A stretch of 64,000 bases of DNA from Spiribacter halobius (lineage in GTDB: Bacteria; Pseudomonadota; Gammaproteobacteria; Nitrococcales; Nitrococcaceae): contig NZ_CP086615.1 of NCBI RefSeq assembly GCF_020883455.1, forward strand, positions 1,550,001 through 1,614,000. Direction: 5' to 3'. The position numbers were made by a program, and so were the translations under genes. The notes beneath the pieces were generated by a model. That model was given only the letters and a program-made list of their open reading frames with translations. It was not told the origin of the DNA and ran no database searches. Below are positions 9,693 through 18,485 of this stretch, one piece after another. Position 1 is the first letter of the stretch, and the number at the start of each line of letters is the position of its first letter.

Positions 9693-10919
9693 CTACGCCG
9701 CCTCCGCCTTCACCTTCACGAGCTCGAGCCAGTGCCGCACGGGCACCGTGGAGGCCTCGTTAAGATGGGTAAGGCAGCCGATATTGGCGGTGGCGATGAT
9801 CTCGGGGCCGCCGGCATTCAGATTCTCGAGCTTCTGGGCACGCAGCCGCTCGGCAAGCGCCGGCTGCAGCACCGAGTAGGTGCCCGCCGAGCCGCAGCAG
9901 ATGTGCGGATCGGCCACCGGGGTGAGCTCGAAGCCGATGCGCGCGAGCAGGGCATCCACCCGGCCGTTGAGGCCGAGGGCGTGCTGCAGGGTGCAGGGTG
10001 TCTGGAAGGCCACCCGGCGCGGCGCGTCGTCGGCCGGGGCGAGTCGGTCGGCATGCCGCTCCAGCAGCTCGATGGGGTCGACGGTCAGCTCGCTCACCTT
10101 CGCCGCCTTGTGGGCATAGTCAGGGTCGTCCGCGAGCAGGTGCCCGTAGTCCTTGACCTGGGCGCCGCAGCCGCTGGCATTGACCACGATGGCCTCGGCC
10201 CCGGCCTCGATATGCGGCCACCAGGCATCGATGTTGCGCCGCAGGTGCTCGCGCGCGGCATCCGGGGCGCCCAGGTGCTGGTCGATGGCGCCGCAGCAGG
10301 CCACCTCCTGGGTCCGCACCACGCCGAGCCCGAGGCCGTCCAGCACCCGCGCGGTCTGCGGGTTGATGGGCGGTTCCAGAGCCGGCTGCACGCACCCTTC
10401 CAGCATGAGCACGAAGCGCTCGTGCCGCGCGCTGTCCGGCCAGGTCGGAGCGGCGCGCCGCGGATGGATCTTCTTGCGCAGCCGACCCGGGACCAGCGGG
10501 CGCACCGTGCGGCCGAGGCCGAGCAGGGTTCCGAACAGCCGCCGCCGTGGCAGTACCCGCCGCAGGGCGATGCGCAGCCAGCGCTCGCTCGCCTTGCGCG
10601 GCACATGCCGCTCCACGATCTCCCGGCCGAGGTCCGCCAGGCGGCCGTACTCGACCCCGGAGGGGCACGTGGTCTCACAGGCGCGGCAGGTGAGGCAGCG
10701 GTCAAGGTGGAGCTGGATGCTCTCGCTGGGCTCGGCGCCCTCGAGCAGCTGCTTCACCTGATAGATGCGGCCCCGGGGGCTGTCCAGTTCGTCGCCGAGC
10801 AGGCGGTAGGTGGGGCAGTTGGCGAGACAGAAACCGCAGTGCGTGCACTTGCGCAGGATGGCGTCCGCCTCGCGGCCCTCGGGGGTGTCACGGATGAAGT
10901 CGGCGAGATTCGTCTGCAT
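9693..10919 (-). CDS. glcF: Glycolate oxidase iron-sulfur subunit
   Basis: This is a 408-residue electron-transfer subunit of the membrane-associated glycolate dehydrogenase (GlcDEF). Two 4Fe-4S motifs are seen, CTHCGFCLANCPTY (about 22-35) and CLTCRACETTCPSG (about 73-86), followed by two CCG-type heterodisulfide-reductase domains (VACCGAIDQHLG, ICCGSAGTYS). The start at 10919 has GAGGAG nine bases upstream and begins with QTNLADF; reading further upstream overlaps glcE unnecessarily. It is the third gene of glcDEF. Confidence 0.95.
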   Translation of the reverse strand: MQTNLADFIRDTPEGREADAILRKCTHCGFCLANCPTYRLLGDELDSPRGRIYQVKQLLEGAEPSESIQLHLDRCLTCRACETTCPSGVEYGRLADLGREIVERHVPRKASERWLRIALRRVLPRRRLFGTLLGLGRTVRPLVPGRLRKKIHPRRAAPTWPDSARHERFVLMLEGCVQPALEPPINPQTARVLDGLGLGVVRTQEVACCGAIDQHLGAPDAAREHLRRNIDAWWPHIEAGAEAIVVNASGCGAQVKDYGHLLADDPDYAHKAAKVSELTVDPIELLERHADRLAPADDAPRRVAFQTPCTLQHALGLNGRVDALLARIGFELTPVADPHICCGSAGTYSVLQPALAERLRAQKLENLNAGGPEIIATANIGCLTHLNEASTVPVRHWLELVKVKAEAA

Positions 10920-10932
10920 GGATCGCCGCTCC

Positions 10933-12003
10933 TCAGAGGTTCGGGTAAAGCCGGCCGGGGTTGAGCACACCGGCGGGGTCGAAGGCGCGCTTCAGCTCCC
11001 GATGCAGGCGCAGGGTTACGGCCTCCAGCGGATGGAAGACCTCACCACTGCGGTCGCCGCCGCGGAAGAGCGTGGCGTGGCCGCCAAGGCGCGCCGTCTC
11101 CCGGCGGATGCTCTCCGCATCGGCGGCGCTGCGGAGCCAGAGCTGCTTGCCGGCCCATTCGGAGAACAGGGCCCCGTCCAGCGCTGGCAGCGGTGCCCCG
11201 GGGGGCAGGGCGAGGCGCCAGAGGGGTGGCCCTTCGCTGGTGAAGAAGTCATGCGTGTGGTCGCGCACCGAGCGCCAGAAGCCGGGGGCATCGTCGATAC
11301 GCTCGCCACCCAGGGCGCGGGTGGCGTCCTCCACCGCGGAGCGGGCGCCGGAGAGGCGCACGTACAGCCGCTCGCCATCGTGGGCGGTGGCGCTGAGGGG
11401 CATGCCGCGGCGCAGCCAGTCCTCGCTGTGGCGGAAGACATCGCCCATGGGTGTTTCCAGAACGACCGTGTGGGCGGCGACAGGGCGCGGCAGCACCTTC
11501 AGCGATATCTCCAGGATCACGCCGAGGGTTCCGAGGGAGCCGGCCATCAGCCGGGAGACGTCATAGCCGGCGACGTTCTTCATCACTTCGCCGCCGAAGC
11601 GCATGATCTCGCCGCGGCCGTTGGCGACGCGGGTGCCGAGCATCATGTCCCGAACCGCCCCGGTGAACGGCCGCCGTGGGCCGGAGAGGCCGGCGGCCAC
11701 GGCGCCGCCCAGGGTGCCACCGCCACCGTAACGCGGCGGCTCGAAGGCGAGCATCTGCCCCTCGGCGTCCAGCGCCGTCTCGATCTCGGCGAGGGGCGTA
11801 CCGCCGCGTGCGGTCAGGACCAGCTCGGTGGGATCGTAGTTGACGATGCCCCGATGGCCGGTGACGTCCAGCGCTTCGCCCTGCGGGGCACGGCCGTAGA
11901 AGGCCTTGGAGCCGCTGCCGGTGATGGCGAGCGGCGTGCCCGCCTCGCTGGCCGCAGCGATGCGCTCGGCGATCGACTGGCTGCGGTCGCTGACCCGGGC
12001 CAT
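10933..12003 (-). CDS. glcE: Glycolate oxidase FAD-binding subunit
   Basis: This 356-residue subunit of glycolate oxidase carries a PCMH-type FAD-binding fold. Visible signatures are LAITGSGSKAFYGR, LEPP-like LAFEPPRYGGGGTLGGAVAAGLSGPRR (about 100-125) and VMKNVAGYDVSRLMAGS. The ATG at 12003 overlaps the glcD stop as TGATG, so translation is coupled. The frame extends upstream to 12180 inside glcD but without a plausible signal there. Confidence 0.94.
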   Translation of the reverse strand: MARVSDRSQSIAERIAAASEAGTPLAITGSGSKAFYGRAPQGEALDVTGHRGIVNYDPTELVLTARGGTPLAEIETALDAEGQMLAFEPPRYGGGGTLGGAVAAGLSGPRRPFTGAVRDMMLGTRVANGRGEIMRFGGEVMKNVAGYDVSRLMAGSLGTLGVILEISLKVLPRPVAAHTVVLETPMGDVFRHSEDWLRRGMPLSATAHDGERLYVRLSGARSAVEDATRALGGERIDDAPGFWRSVRDHTHDFFTSEGPPLWRLALPPGAPLPALDGALFSEWAGKQLWLRSAADAESIRRETARLGGHATLFRGGDRSGEVFHPLEAVTLRLHRELKRAFDPAGVLNPGRLYPNL

Positions 12004-13502
12004 CACAGGCGCTCCAGCTCCGGATGCGGCAGCTCGCCCTTGTGCACATGGAGCTTGCCGAACTCGGCGCAGCGGTTGAGCGTGGGGATCGCCTTGCCCG
12101 GGTTGAGCAGGCCCTGCGGGTCGAAGGCCCGCTTCACGGCGTGGAACTGCTCGATCTCGGCGCTGGCGAACTGCACGCACATCTCGTTGATCTTCTCCAT
12201 GCCGACGCCGTGCTCGCCGGTCACGGTGCCACCGACCTCGACGCAGAGCTGGAGGATGGCGCTGCCCACCGCCTCCGCCGCCTCGAGCTGGCCGGGCTGG
12301 TTGGCGTCGAAGAGGATCAGCGGGTGCAGGTTGCCGTCGCCGGCGTGGAAAACGTTGATGGTCTGCAGCCCGTGGGCCTCGGAGATCTCGGAGATGCGCT
12401 GCAGCACGGTGGCGAGATGCTTGCGCGGGATGGTCCCGTCCATGCAGTAGTAGTCCGGCGCAAGCCGTCCGGCCGCGGGGAAGGCGGCCTTGCGCCCGGC
12501 CCAGAAACGCGCCTTCTCGGCATCGTCGGCCGCCACCTGGATGGCGGTAGCACCGTGCTCGCGCATCACCGCCTCCACCGCCTCCCGCTGGTCCGCCACT
12601 TCCGCGGCGCTGCCGTCCAGCTCGCAGATGAGGATGGCGCCGGCCTCGATGTCATAGCCCGCGTGCACGAAGTCCTCGGCGGCCCGGGTGGCGGGCCCGT
12701 CCATCATCTCCAGGCCGCCCGGAATGATGCCCGCGGCGATGATCGCCGCCACGGCGCGGCCGCCGTCCTCGACGCGGTCGAAGGAGGCCATGAGCACGTC
12801 CTTGGTGAGCGGGTTGGGCAGCAGCTGCACGGTGATGTCGACGATGACGCCGAGCATCCCCTCGGAGCCGTGGAACAGCGCCAGCAGGTCGTAGCCGGGG
12901 CTGTCCGGGGCCTCCGAGCCGATGGTGACGAGATCGCCGTCCACGGTCACCACGGTGAGCTCGACGACATTGTGCACGGTGAGCCCGTACTTCAGGCAGT
13001 GCACGCCCCCCGCGTTCTCGCCGACATTGCCGCCGATGGAGCAGGCGATCTGCGAGGAGGGATCGGGGGCGTAGTAGAGGCCATGGGGTGCTGCCGCCTC
13101 GGTGATCGCGAGATTCCGCACGCCGGGCTCCACCCGCGCGAGCCGGCGCTCGGCGTCGATGTGCTTGACCCGGTTGAAGCGGGCCAGCGACAGCAGCACG
13201 CCCTGCGGGTGCGGCAGCGAGCCACCGGACAGGCTGGTGCCGGAGCCGCGCGCCACCACGGGCACGTTCAGCTCCGAGCAGATGGCCATGACCTCCTGCA
13301 CCTGGGCGATGGTGTCCGGAATGGCGACCAGCAATGGCAGCTGCTTGTAGGCCGCCAGCCCGTCGCATTCGTAGGGCCGGCGCGCATCCTCGTCGACCAC
13401 CAGCCCCTCCGCGGGCAGTACCCGGGCGAGGCGCTCGATCAGCCGGTCGGCATCGACCTGAAAGCGGGTGTCCTCAGGGCGGAACAGGGCATGCGCGCTC
13501 AT
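12003..13502 (-). CDS. glcD: Glycolate oxidase catalytic subunit
   Basis: This is a 499-residue FAD-dependent 2-hydroxy-acid dehydrogenase that oxidises glycolate to glyoxylate. The PCMH FAD domain spans about 45-225 (VARGSGTSLSGGSLPH, SIGGNVGENAGGVHCLKYG). The C-terminal FAD-linked oxidase domain carries FHAGDGNLHPLILFD and TGEHGVGMEK, with the catalytic/metal histidines. The ATG at 13502 lies seven bases after GGAGG; an overlapping GTG one codon earlier is possible. It is the first gene of the glcD-glcE-glcF operon. No glcC-like regulator is adjacent. Confidence 0.96.
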   Translation of the reverse strand: MSAHALFRPEDTRFQVDADRLIERLARVLPAEGLVVDEDARRPYECDGLAAYKQLPLLVAIPDTIAQVQEVMAICSELNVPVVARGSGTSLSGGSLPHPQGVLLSLARFNRVKHIDAERRLARVEPGVRNLAITEAAAPHGLYYAPDPSSQIACSIGGNVGENAGGVHCLKYGLTVHNVVELTVVTVDGDLVTIGSEAPDSPGYDLLALFHGSEGMLGVIVDITVQLLPNPLTKDVLMASFDRVEDGGRAVAAIIAAGIIPGGLEMMDGPATRAAEDFVHAGYDIEAGAILICELDGSAAEVADQREAVEAVMREHGATAIQVAADDAEKARFWAGRKAAFPAAGRLAPDYYCMDGTIPRKHLATVLQRISEISEAHGLQTINVFHAGDGNLHPLILFDANQPGQLEAAEAVGSAILQLCVEVGGTVTGEHGVGMEKINEMCVQFASAEIEQFHAVKRAFDPQGLLNPGKAIPTLNRCAEFGKLHVHKGELPHPELERL

Positions 13503-13636
13503 CACGGACCCTCCGTGAAATTGGTCTGACCACGCAGGGTAGCAAAAATGGAAGGGGGGCGGGGAAGGGAGAAGCCATTCCCAAAGTCACGCGTTATCCC
13601 GGGGGCCCGGTTCTTGCCGCGGACGCCCGGAGGCCG

Positions 13637-13664
13637 GTAGGAGCGCCGCCCCCGCCGCGAATCC
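13637..13664. repeat. REP-like palindromic motif, copy 1
   Basis: GTAGGAGCGCCGCCCCCGCC followed by GCGAATCC reproduces, in reverse complement, the motifs at 40904-40931 and 55071-55097. It lies downstream of ppsA between two same-strand genes. The GTAGGAGCG...CGCGAA design resembles the REP elements of pseudomonads. Confidence 0.55.
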
Positions 13665-13718
13665 GGCAGGCGGGGGAGATCAGGCGCAAGGGGGTGCCTA
13701 CCACGGGGTTTGTCGGGA

Positions 13719-16100
13719 CTAACCCTCGGCCTCCTCGCCGGCGAGGAAAAGCCATGTCTCCACCACGCTGTCGGGGTTGAGGGAGACGCTGTCGATGCCT
13801 TCCTCCATCAGCCAGCGGGCGAGGTCGGGGTGGTCCGACGGGCCCTGGCCGCAGATGCCGACGTACTTGCCGGCGCGCCGGGCGGCCTGGATGGCCATGT
13901 GCAGCAGGGCCTTCACCGCCGGGTCGCGCTCCTCGAAGAGATGCGCCACCAGCCCTGAATCGCGGTCGAGGCCGAGGGTGAGCTGGGTGAGGTCGTTGGA
14001 GCCGATGGAGTAGCCGTCGAAGATCTCCAGGAACTGCTCGGCGAGCACCGCGTTGGAGGGCAGCTCGCACATCATGATGACCTTCAGCCCGTTCTCGCCC
14101 TTGCGCAGTCCATTGGCGGCGAGCTGCTCCACCACCTGGCGGCCCTCGTCCACGGTACGCACGAACGGGATCATCACCCAGACGTTGGTGAAGCCCATCT
14201 CCTCGCGCACCTTGCGCAGCGCCCGGCACTCCAGCTCGAAGCAGGCGCGGAACTCGTCGGAGAGATAGCGCGAGGCGCCGCGGAAGCCGAGCATCGGGTT
14301 CTCCTCGTCCGGCTCGAACGGGGTGCCGCCGATGAGGTTTGCGTACTCGTTGGACTTGAAGTCGGACATGCGCACGATCACGGGCTTGTCCGCGAAGGCC
14401 GCGGCGAGGGTGGAGATGCCCTCGGCGAGCTTGTCCACGTAGAAGCTCACCGGGTCGTCATAGCCGGCGATCTGGCTGCGGATCACCGCCTGGGTGTTCG
14501 CCGGCTGCCGGTCGAACTCGAGCAGCGCCCGCGGGTGGATGCCGATCATCCGGTTGATGATGAACTCGAGCCGCGCGAGCCCAACGCCGGCGTTGGGCAG
14601 ATGGGCGAAGTCGAAGGCGCGGTCCGGGTTGCCCACGTTCATCATGATCTTGAACGGCAGCTCGGGCATGTCGCCGAGGCTGATCTCGCGGACCTCGAAG
14701 TCCTGCATGCCGTCGTAGATGTAGCCGGTGTCGCCCTCGGCGCAGGAGACCGTGACCTTGCGCCCGTCGGCGATGCGCTGGGTGCCGTCGCCGGTGCCGA
14801 CCACCGCCGGAATGCCCAGCTCGCGGGCGATGATCGCTGCGTGGCAGGTGCGCCCGCCCCGGTTGGTGACGATGGCGGCGGCCCGCTTCATGATCGGCTC
14901 CCAGTCGGGGTCGGTCATGTCGGTGACCAGCACGTCGCCGGCCTGGACCTGGTGCATGTCGCCGATGTCGGCCACCACGCGGGCGCGGCCCGCGCCGATG
15001 CGCTGGCCGATGGCGCGGCCCTCGGCGAGCACCGCGCCGCGGTCCTTCAGGTGGTAGCGCTGCAGGGTCTGGCTGCCGTCCTGGCTCTTCACCGTCTCCG
15101 GGCGGGCCTGCAGGATGTAGAGCCGCCCGCTCTCGCCGTCCTTGCCCCACTCGATGTCCATGGGACGGCCGTAGTGGCGCTCGATGATCAGCGCCTGGCG
15201 GGCGAGGCTCTCCACCTCGGCATCGGTGAGCGAGAAGCGCTGGCGCTCCGCCTCGCTGGTCTCCACTACGTCCACCGTGCGCCCGGGAGCCGGGTCGCTG
15301 GCGTAGATCATCTTGATCGCCTTCTCACCCAGGGTCCGGCGCAGCACCGCGGGCCGCCCCGCCTCCAGGGTCGGCTTGTGGACGTAGAACTCGTCGGGGT
15401 TCACCGAGCCCTGCACCACGGTCTCGCCGAGGCCGTAGGAGGCGGTGAGGAACACCACGTCCCGGAAGCCGGACTCGGTGTCCATGGTGAACATCACCCC
15501 CGAGGCGCCGGTGTCCGAGCGCACCATCTCCTGGATCCCGGCGGAGAGCGCCACCTGCTCGTGGGCGAAACCGCGGTGCACGCGGTAGGAGATGGCCCGG
15601 TCGTTGAACAGCGATGCGAAGACATCGCGGATCGAGTGCAGGACGTTGTCCAGGCCGCAGACGTTGAGGAAGGTCTCCTGCTGGCCGGCGAAGGAGGCGT
15701 CCGGCAGGTCCTCGGCGGTGGCCGAGGAGCGCACGGCCACGGCGAGATCCTGCTTGCCGGCGCGCTGCTCGAGCTGGCGCCAGGCCTCGACGATGGCCTT
15801 CTCCAGCGGCGCGGGGAAGGGGGTGTCGATGATCATGCGGCGGATGCGCGCGCCGGTCTCGGCGAGCTTCTCGACGTCGTCGACGTCCAGGCCCTCGAGC
15901 TCGGCGTTGATGCGCTCACGCAGGCCGCTGCCCTCGAGGAACTCCCAGTAGGCTGCCGCCGTGGTGGCGAAGCCGCCGGGTACCTGAACGCCGGCACTGG
16001 CAAGATGGCTGATCATCTCGCCGAGGGAGGCATTCTTGCCGCCGACCTGCTCCACGTCGCCCATGCCGAGCGACTCGAACCACACCACGTAATCGGTCAA
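13719..16100 (-). CDS. ppsA: Phosphoenolpyruvate synthase
   Basis: This 793-residue enzyme converts pyruvate + ATP to PEP + AMP + Pi for gluconeogenesis. The N-terminal ATP-grasp domain begins [20 protein letters not shown]. The swivelling phosphohistidine domain has [19 protein letters not shown] (His near 420). The C-terminal PEP-binding barrel ends with [11 protein letters not shown], containing the catalytic cysteine. The start is a TTG at 16100, preceded by GGAGACAGGAAA; no in-frame ATG gives the conserved N-terminus. It diverges from ppsR, which controls its activity. Confidence 0.96.
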   Translation of the reverse strand: MTDYVVWFESLGMGDVEQVGGKNASLGEMISHLASAGVQVPGGFATTAAAYWEFLEGSGLRERINAELEGLDVDDVEKLAETGARIRRMIIDTPFPAPLEKAIVEAWRQLEQRAGKQDLAVAVRSSATAEDLPDASFAGQQETFLNVCGLDNVLHSIRDVFASLFNDRAISYRVHRGFAHEQVALSAGIQEMVRSDTGASGVMFTMDTESGFRDVVFLTASYGLGETVVQGSVNPDEFYVHKPTLEAGRPAVLRRTLGEKAIKMIYASDPAPGRTVDVVETSEAERQRFSLTDAEVESLARQALIIERHYGRPMDIEWGKDGESGRLYILQARPETVKSQDGSQTLQRYHLKDRGAVLAEGRAIGQRIGAGRARVVADIGDMHQVQAGDVLVTDMTDPDWEPIMKRAAAIVTNRGGRTCHAAIIARELGIPAVVGTGDGTQRIADGRKVTVSCAEGDTGYIYDGMQDFEVREISLGDMPELPFKIMMNVGNPDRAFDFAHLPNAGVGLARLEFIINRMIGIHPRALLEFDRQPANTQAVIRSQIAGYDDPVSFYVDKLAEGISTLAAAFADKPVIVRMSDFKSNEYANLIGGTPFEPDEENPMLGFRGASRYLSDEFRACFELECRALRKVREEMGFTNVWVMIPFVRTVDEGRQVVEQLAANGLRKGENGLKVIMMCELPSNAVLAEQFLEIFDGYSIGSNDLTQLTLGLDRDSGLVAHLFEERDPAVKALLHMAIQAARRAGKYVGICGQGPSDHPDLARWLMEEGIDSVSLNPDSVVETWLFLAGEEAEG

Positions 16101-16209
16101 TTTCCTGTCTCCCGTTTCACCAGACCGTCGCGCCGGTACACTGCTCCGAGTGCCGACGTACTCATCGAGGATCGGTCAGCCCGGTCCCGATCCCTGCAGC
16201 GGGTGAGCG

Positions 16210-17031
16210 ATGCCAGCCAGACGCACCGTGTTCTTCATCTCCGACCGCACCGGCATCACCGCCGAAACCCTGGGCCACAGCCTGCTGACCCAGTTCAGTA
16301 TCGAGTTCGACCAGGTGACGCTGCCGTTCACCGACAGCATCGAGCGGGTCGACGCCGCCATGCGGCGCATCGAGGCCGCCGGCGAGGCCACCGGGTTCCG
16401 GCCGGTGGTGTTCAGCACCATCATCGATGCCGAGATCCGCAACCGGCTGCGCCGGGTCAACGCCGTGGTGTTTGACTTCTTCGACACCTTCATCGCCCCG
16501 CTGGAGGAGGAGCTGGGCCTGCGCTCGAGCCACACCATCGGCCGCAGCCACGGCATGACCGATGCCCGGGCCTACAACGTGCGCATCGACGCCATGAACT
16601 ACGCCCTCTCCCACGACGACGGCGCCGTGACCCGGCAGTACGATGAGGCGGATGTCCTGCTGGTGGGGGTCTCCCGCTGCGGCAAGACACCGACCTGCAT
16701 CTATCTTGCCCTGCAGTACGGCATCTATGCCGGCAACTACCCGCTCGCCGAGGAGGATCTGATGAGCGGGCGCCTGCCTGCGGTGCTGCGCCCCCATCGC
16801 CGGCATCTCTACGCCCTCACCATCCGGCCCGAGCGGCTGTCGCAGATCCGTGCCGAGCGGCGCCCGAACAGCCGCTACGCCTCGCTGCGGCAGTGTCAGT
16901 ACGAAGTCGCCCGCGCCGAGGGGCTGTTCGCTCAGGAAAAGCTCCCGGTCTCGGACACCACCACCATGTCCATCGAGGAGATCGCGACGACGATCATCCA
17001 CACCTGTCAACTGCCGCGGCGACTTTATTAG
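16210..17031 (+). CDS. ppsR: PEP synthase regulatory protein (kinase/pyrophosphorylase)
   Basis: This is a 273-residue DUF299 protein that reversibly phosphorylates a threonine of PpsA using ADP and removes it with Pi. The N-terminus RTVFFISDRTGITAETLG and the P-loop GVSRCGKTPTCIYLALQYG (about 152-170) are diagnostic. It is divergent from ppsA with a 109-base spacer, the usual arrangement. Length is normal. Confidence 0.96.
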   Translation: MPARRTVFFISDRTGITAETLGHSLLTQFSIEFDQVTLPFTDSIERVDAAMRRIEAAGEATGFRPVVFSTIIDAEIRNRLRRVNAVVFDFFDTFIAPLEEELGLRSSHTIGRSHGMTDARAYNVRIDAMNYALSHDDGAVTRQYDEADVLLVGVSRCGKTPTCIYLALQYGIYAGNYPLAEEDLMSGRLPAVLRPHRRHLYALTIRPERLSQIRAERRPNSRYASLRQCQYEVARAEGLFAQEKLPVSDTTTMSIEEIATTIIHTCQLPRRLY

Positions 17032-17103
17032 AAAGGGCCTCCGTTTTCCACAAGCGGGATGCGGTTCCCGGAGCCGGCAAAACCCTGTGCTATGCTCGGG
17101 CGC

Positions 17104-17607
17104 ATGATGCTCGCGACCCCCCACAATCCGCTCGAGAGCCAGGCCGGGCGCAGCTTTGCGGCGCTGATGGAGCTCTACGAGAACAACTACATCTTCCTGC
17201 GCCGGCTGATCCCGGATGTGGATCGCAACGCGGACCGGGTGGTATCGAGCATCGACGGCTCGCCGGACCTCCACCTGGAGGTGACCGAGCGCTGCGCCTA
17301 CACCACCAACGTGATTCTCACGCACCGCTTCGACCGCGCGCAGATGCCGGAGGTGCTGCCGGACCTGCGGGTGCGCATCTATCACGATGCCCGGGTGGCG
17401 GAAGTGCTCCCGGAGTCGAGCCCCCAGGGCTTTGGCGGCTCGCGCCCCCACGCGCTGCCCGAGCGGGGCACGCTGGCCTGGCGCTGGGAGGTGAACCGCT
17501 TCCTCAACCGCTGGCTGCGCTACTGCCTCGGTGAGGGCCACGCCTTCCCGCCGGAGGTCGACGGTACCCCCGCGCCGAGGCCAGAGGCCCGTCGCTGGGC
17601 GGTGTGA
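17104..17607 (+). CDS. DUF1249 family protein (YqiB-like)
   Basis: This is a conserved gammaproteobacterial protein of about 167 residues and unknown function. Family signatures are the N-terminal FAALMELYENNYIFLRRLIPD, the central VTERCAYTTNVILTHRF, and the C-terminal VNRFLNRWLRYCLGEGHAF. Starts at 17059, 17092 and 17107 are in frame; 17104 (ATGATG) is chosen for family length but no ribosome site decides. In enterobacteria this family lies near nudF and cpdA; here it follows ppsR and neither neighbour is present. Confidence 0.8.
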   Translation: MMLATPHNPLESQAGRSFAALMELYENNYIFLRRLIPDVDRNADRVVSSIDGSPDLHLEVTERCAYTTNVILTHRFDRAQMPEVLPDLRVRIYHDARVAEVLPESSPQGFGGSRPHALPERGTLAWRWEVNRFLNRWLRYCLGEGHAFPPEVDGTPAPRPEARRWAV

Positions 17608-17707
17608 GCCGTGCCGGCTTTCGGTGCTTTTGGCGTGTTTGGGGCGCTGGAGCCGGTTGCAAGAGGCCCGGCCGTCTTTAAGAAGGCCTCCGCACGGTGC
17701 GCGGGCG

Positions 17708-17817
17708 CGGCCCTGTGCGGCGTTCCCTCACGGGACACGCCGTGAATACTTCCCTGTAGGCTCGAAGGCGGCATCCCTGCCGCCTACGGTCCCGTGAGGG
17801 AACCCCGCACAGGGCCG
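17708..17817. repeat. 110-bp element with 29-bp near-perfect inverted arms
   Basis: The arms at 17708-17736 and 17789-17817 are reverse complements with one mismatch in 29. Inside is a second hairpin, AGGCGGCA-TCCC-TGCCGCCT (17766-17785). The core CGTGAATACTTCCCTGTAGG followed by a GGCGGCATCC hairpin resembles dispersed palindromic repeats I recall from halophilic and marine gammaproteobacteria. It occupies the ~440-base gap between the DUF1249 gene and the IscR-like gene. I see no gene in the rest of that gap. Confidence 0.75.
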
Positions 17818-17971
17818 TTCAGGCCTCGGAGCTGAATTTCGGTCTTCTGAAGAGCGGGCTGAGCTGACCGCCCCTGGCCATGCCTGAGGCACCCCGAGCC
17901 CCGATCTGGTGGGGTGGCCGCTGCCTGAGCGGTGCGGAGGGCCGACCGTCGCGCCCGGCTCATTGCGACCC

Positions 17972-18016
17972 GTTTCGGATCGGAACGGAAACGCCAGAGA
18001 ATTTGTGACGTCAAAT
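17972..18016. promoter_or_regulatory. Possible operator dyads upstream of the IscR-like gene
   Basis: GTTTC at 17972-17976 is mirrored by GAAAC at 17988-17992. Just downstream, ATTTG-TGACGTCA-AAT (18001-18016) contains the palindrome TGACGTCA. Both lie within 80 bases of the IscR-like start codon, where an autoregulatory site would be expected. Neither matches a known IscR consensus well enough to name. Confidence 0.3.
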
Positions 18017-18047
18017 GGGGCGGACGCCAAGCGAGGTCAGAACCGGG

Positions 18048-18485
18048 ATGAAGCTCTCCACAAAAGGCCGCTACGCCGTCACCGCGATGATGGACCTGGC
18101 CCTGCATGAGGGGCGGGGGCCGGTGACGCTGGCGGAGATCTCCCAGGGGCAGGGGATTTCGCTGTCCTATCTGGAGCAGCTGTTCGCCCAGCTCCGGCGG
18201 CAGCGGCTGGTGCGGGGGGTGCGCGGCCCCGGAGGCGGGTACCGGCTGGCACGGCCCGCCGGGGATATCACCGTGGCCGACATCATTCTGGCGGTGGATG
18301 AATCCGTGGATGCCGGTCTCTGCGGTGCGCGGGACGATGGCCGCGACGCCGAGCGCTGCCTCACCCACGATCTCTGGAGCGAGCTCTCCGGCCAGATCCA
18401 GGAATTCCTCGACGGCATCACCCTGGAGACACTGGCGCAGCGCCCCGAGATCGGCGGGCTCGCGCGGTCGCCGGCCCGGTCTTAG
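18048..18485 (+). CDS. Rrf2-family transcriptional regulator, IscR-like, lacking one cluster cysteine
   Basis: This is a 145-residue winged-helix regulator. The N-terminal KLSTKGRYAVTAMMDLALH, recognition region ISLSYLEQLFAQLRRQRLV and wing GVRGPGGGYRLARP match IscR closely. Known IscR ligands are three cysteines spaced by six plus a histidine. Here CGARDDGRDAERCLTH keeps the first and third cysteines and the histidine, but the middle cysteine is Gly. The 2Fe-2S cluster may therefore be absent, altered or ligated differently. No isc genes follow: the next gene is convergent and overlaps the 3' end by 68 bases. Confidence 0.85.
   Translation: MKLSTKGRYAVTAMMDLALHEGRGPVTLAEISQGQGISLSYLEQLFAQLRRQRLVRGVRGPGGGYRLARPAGDITVADIILAVDESVDAGLCGARDDGRDAERCLTHDLWSELSGQIQEFLDGITLETLAQRPEIGGLARSPARS

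Noticed and set aside
8766-16475. Long plus-strand frames opposite the rhodanese, glcDEF and ppsA genes (732, 546, 501 and 646 codons)
   Set aside because: Antisense shadows; the minus-strand genes have complete domain motifs, ribosome sites and overlapping start/stop codons.
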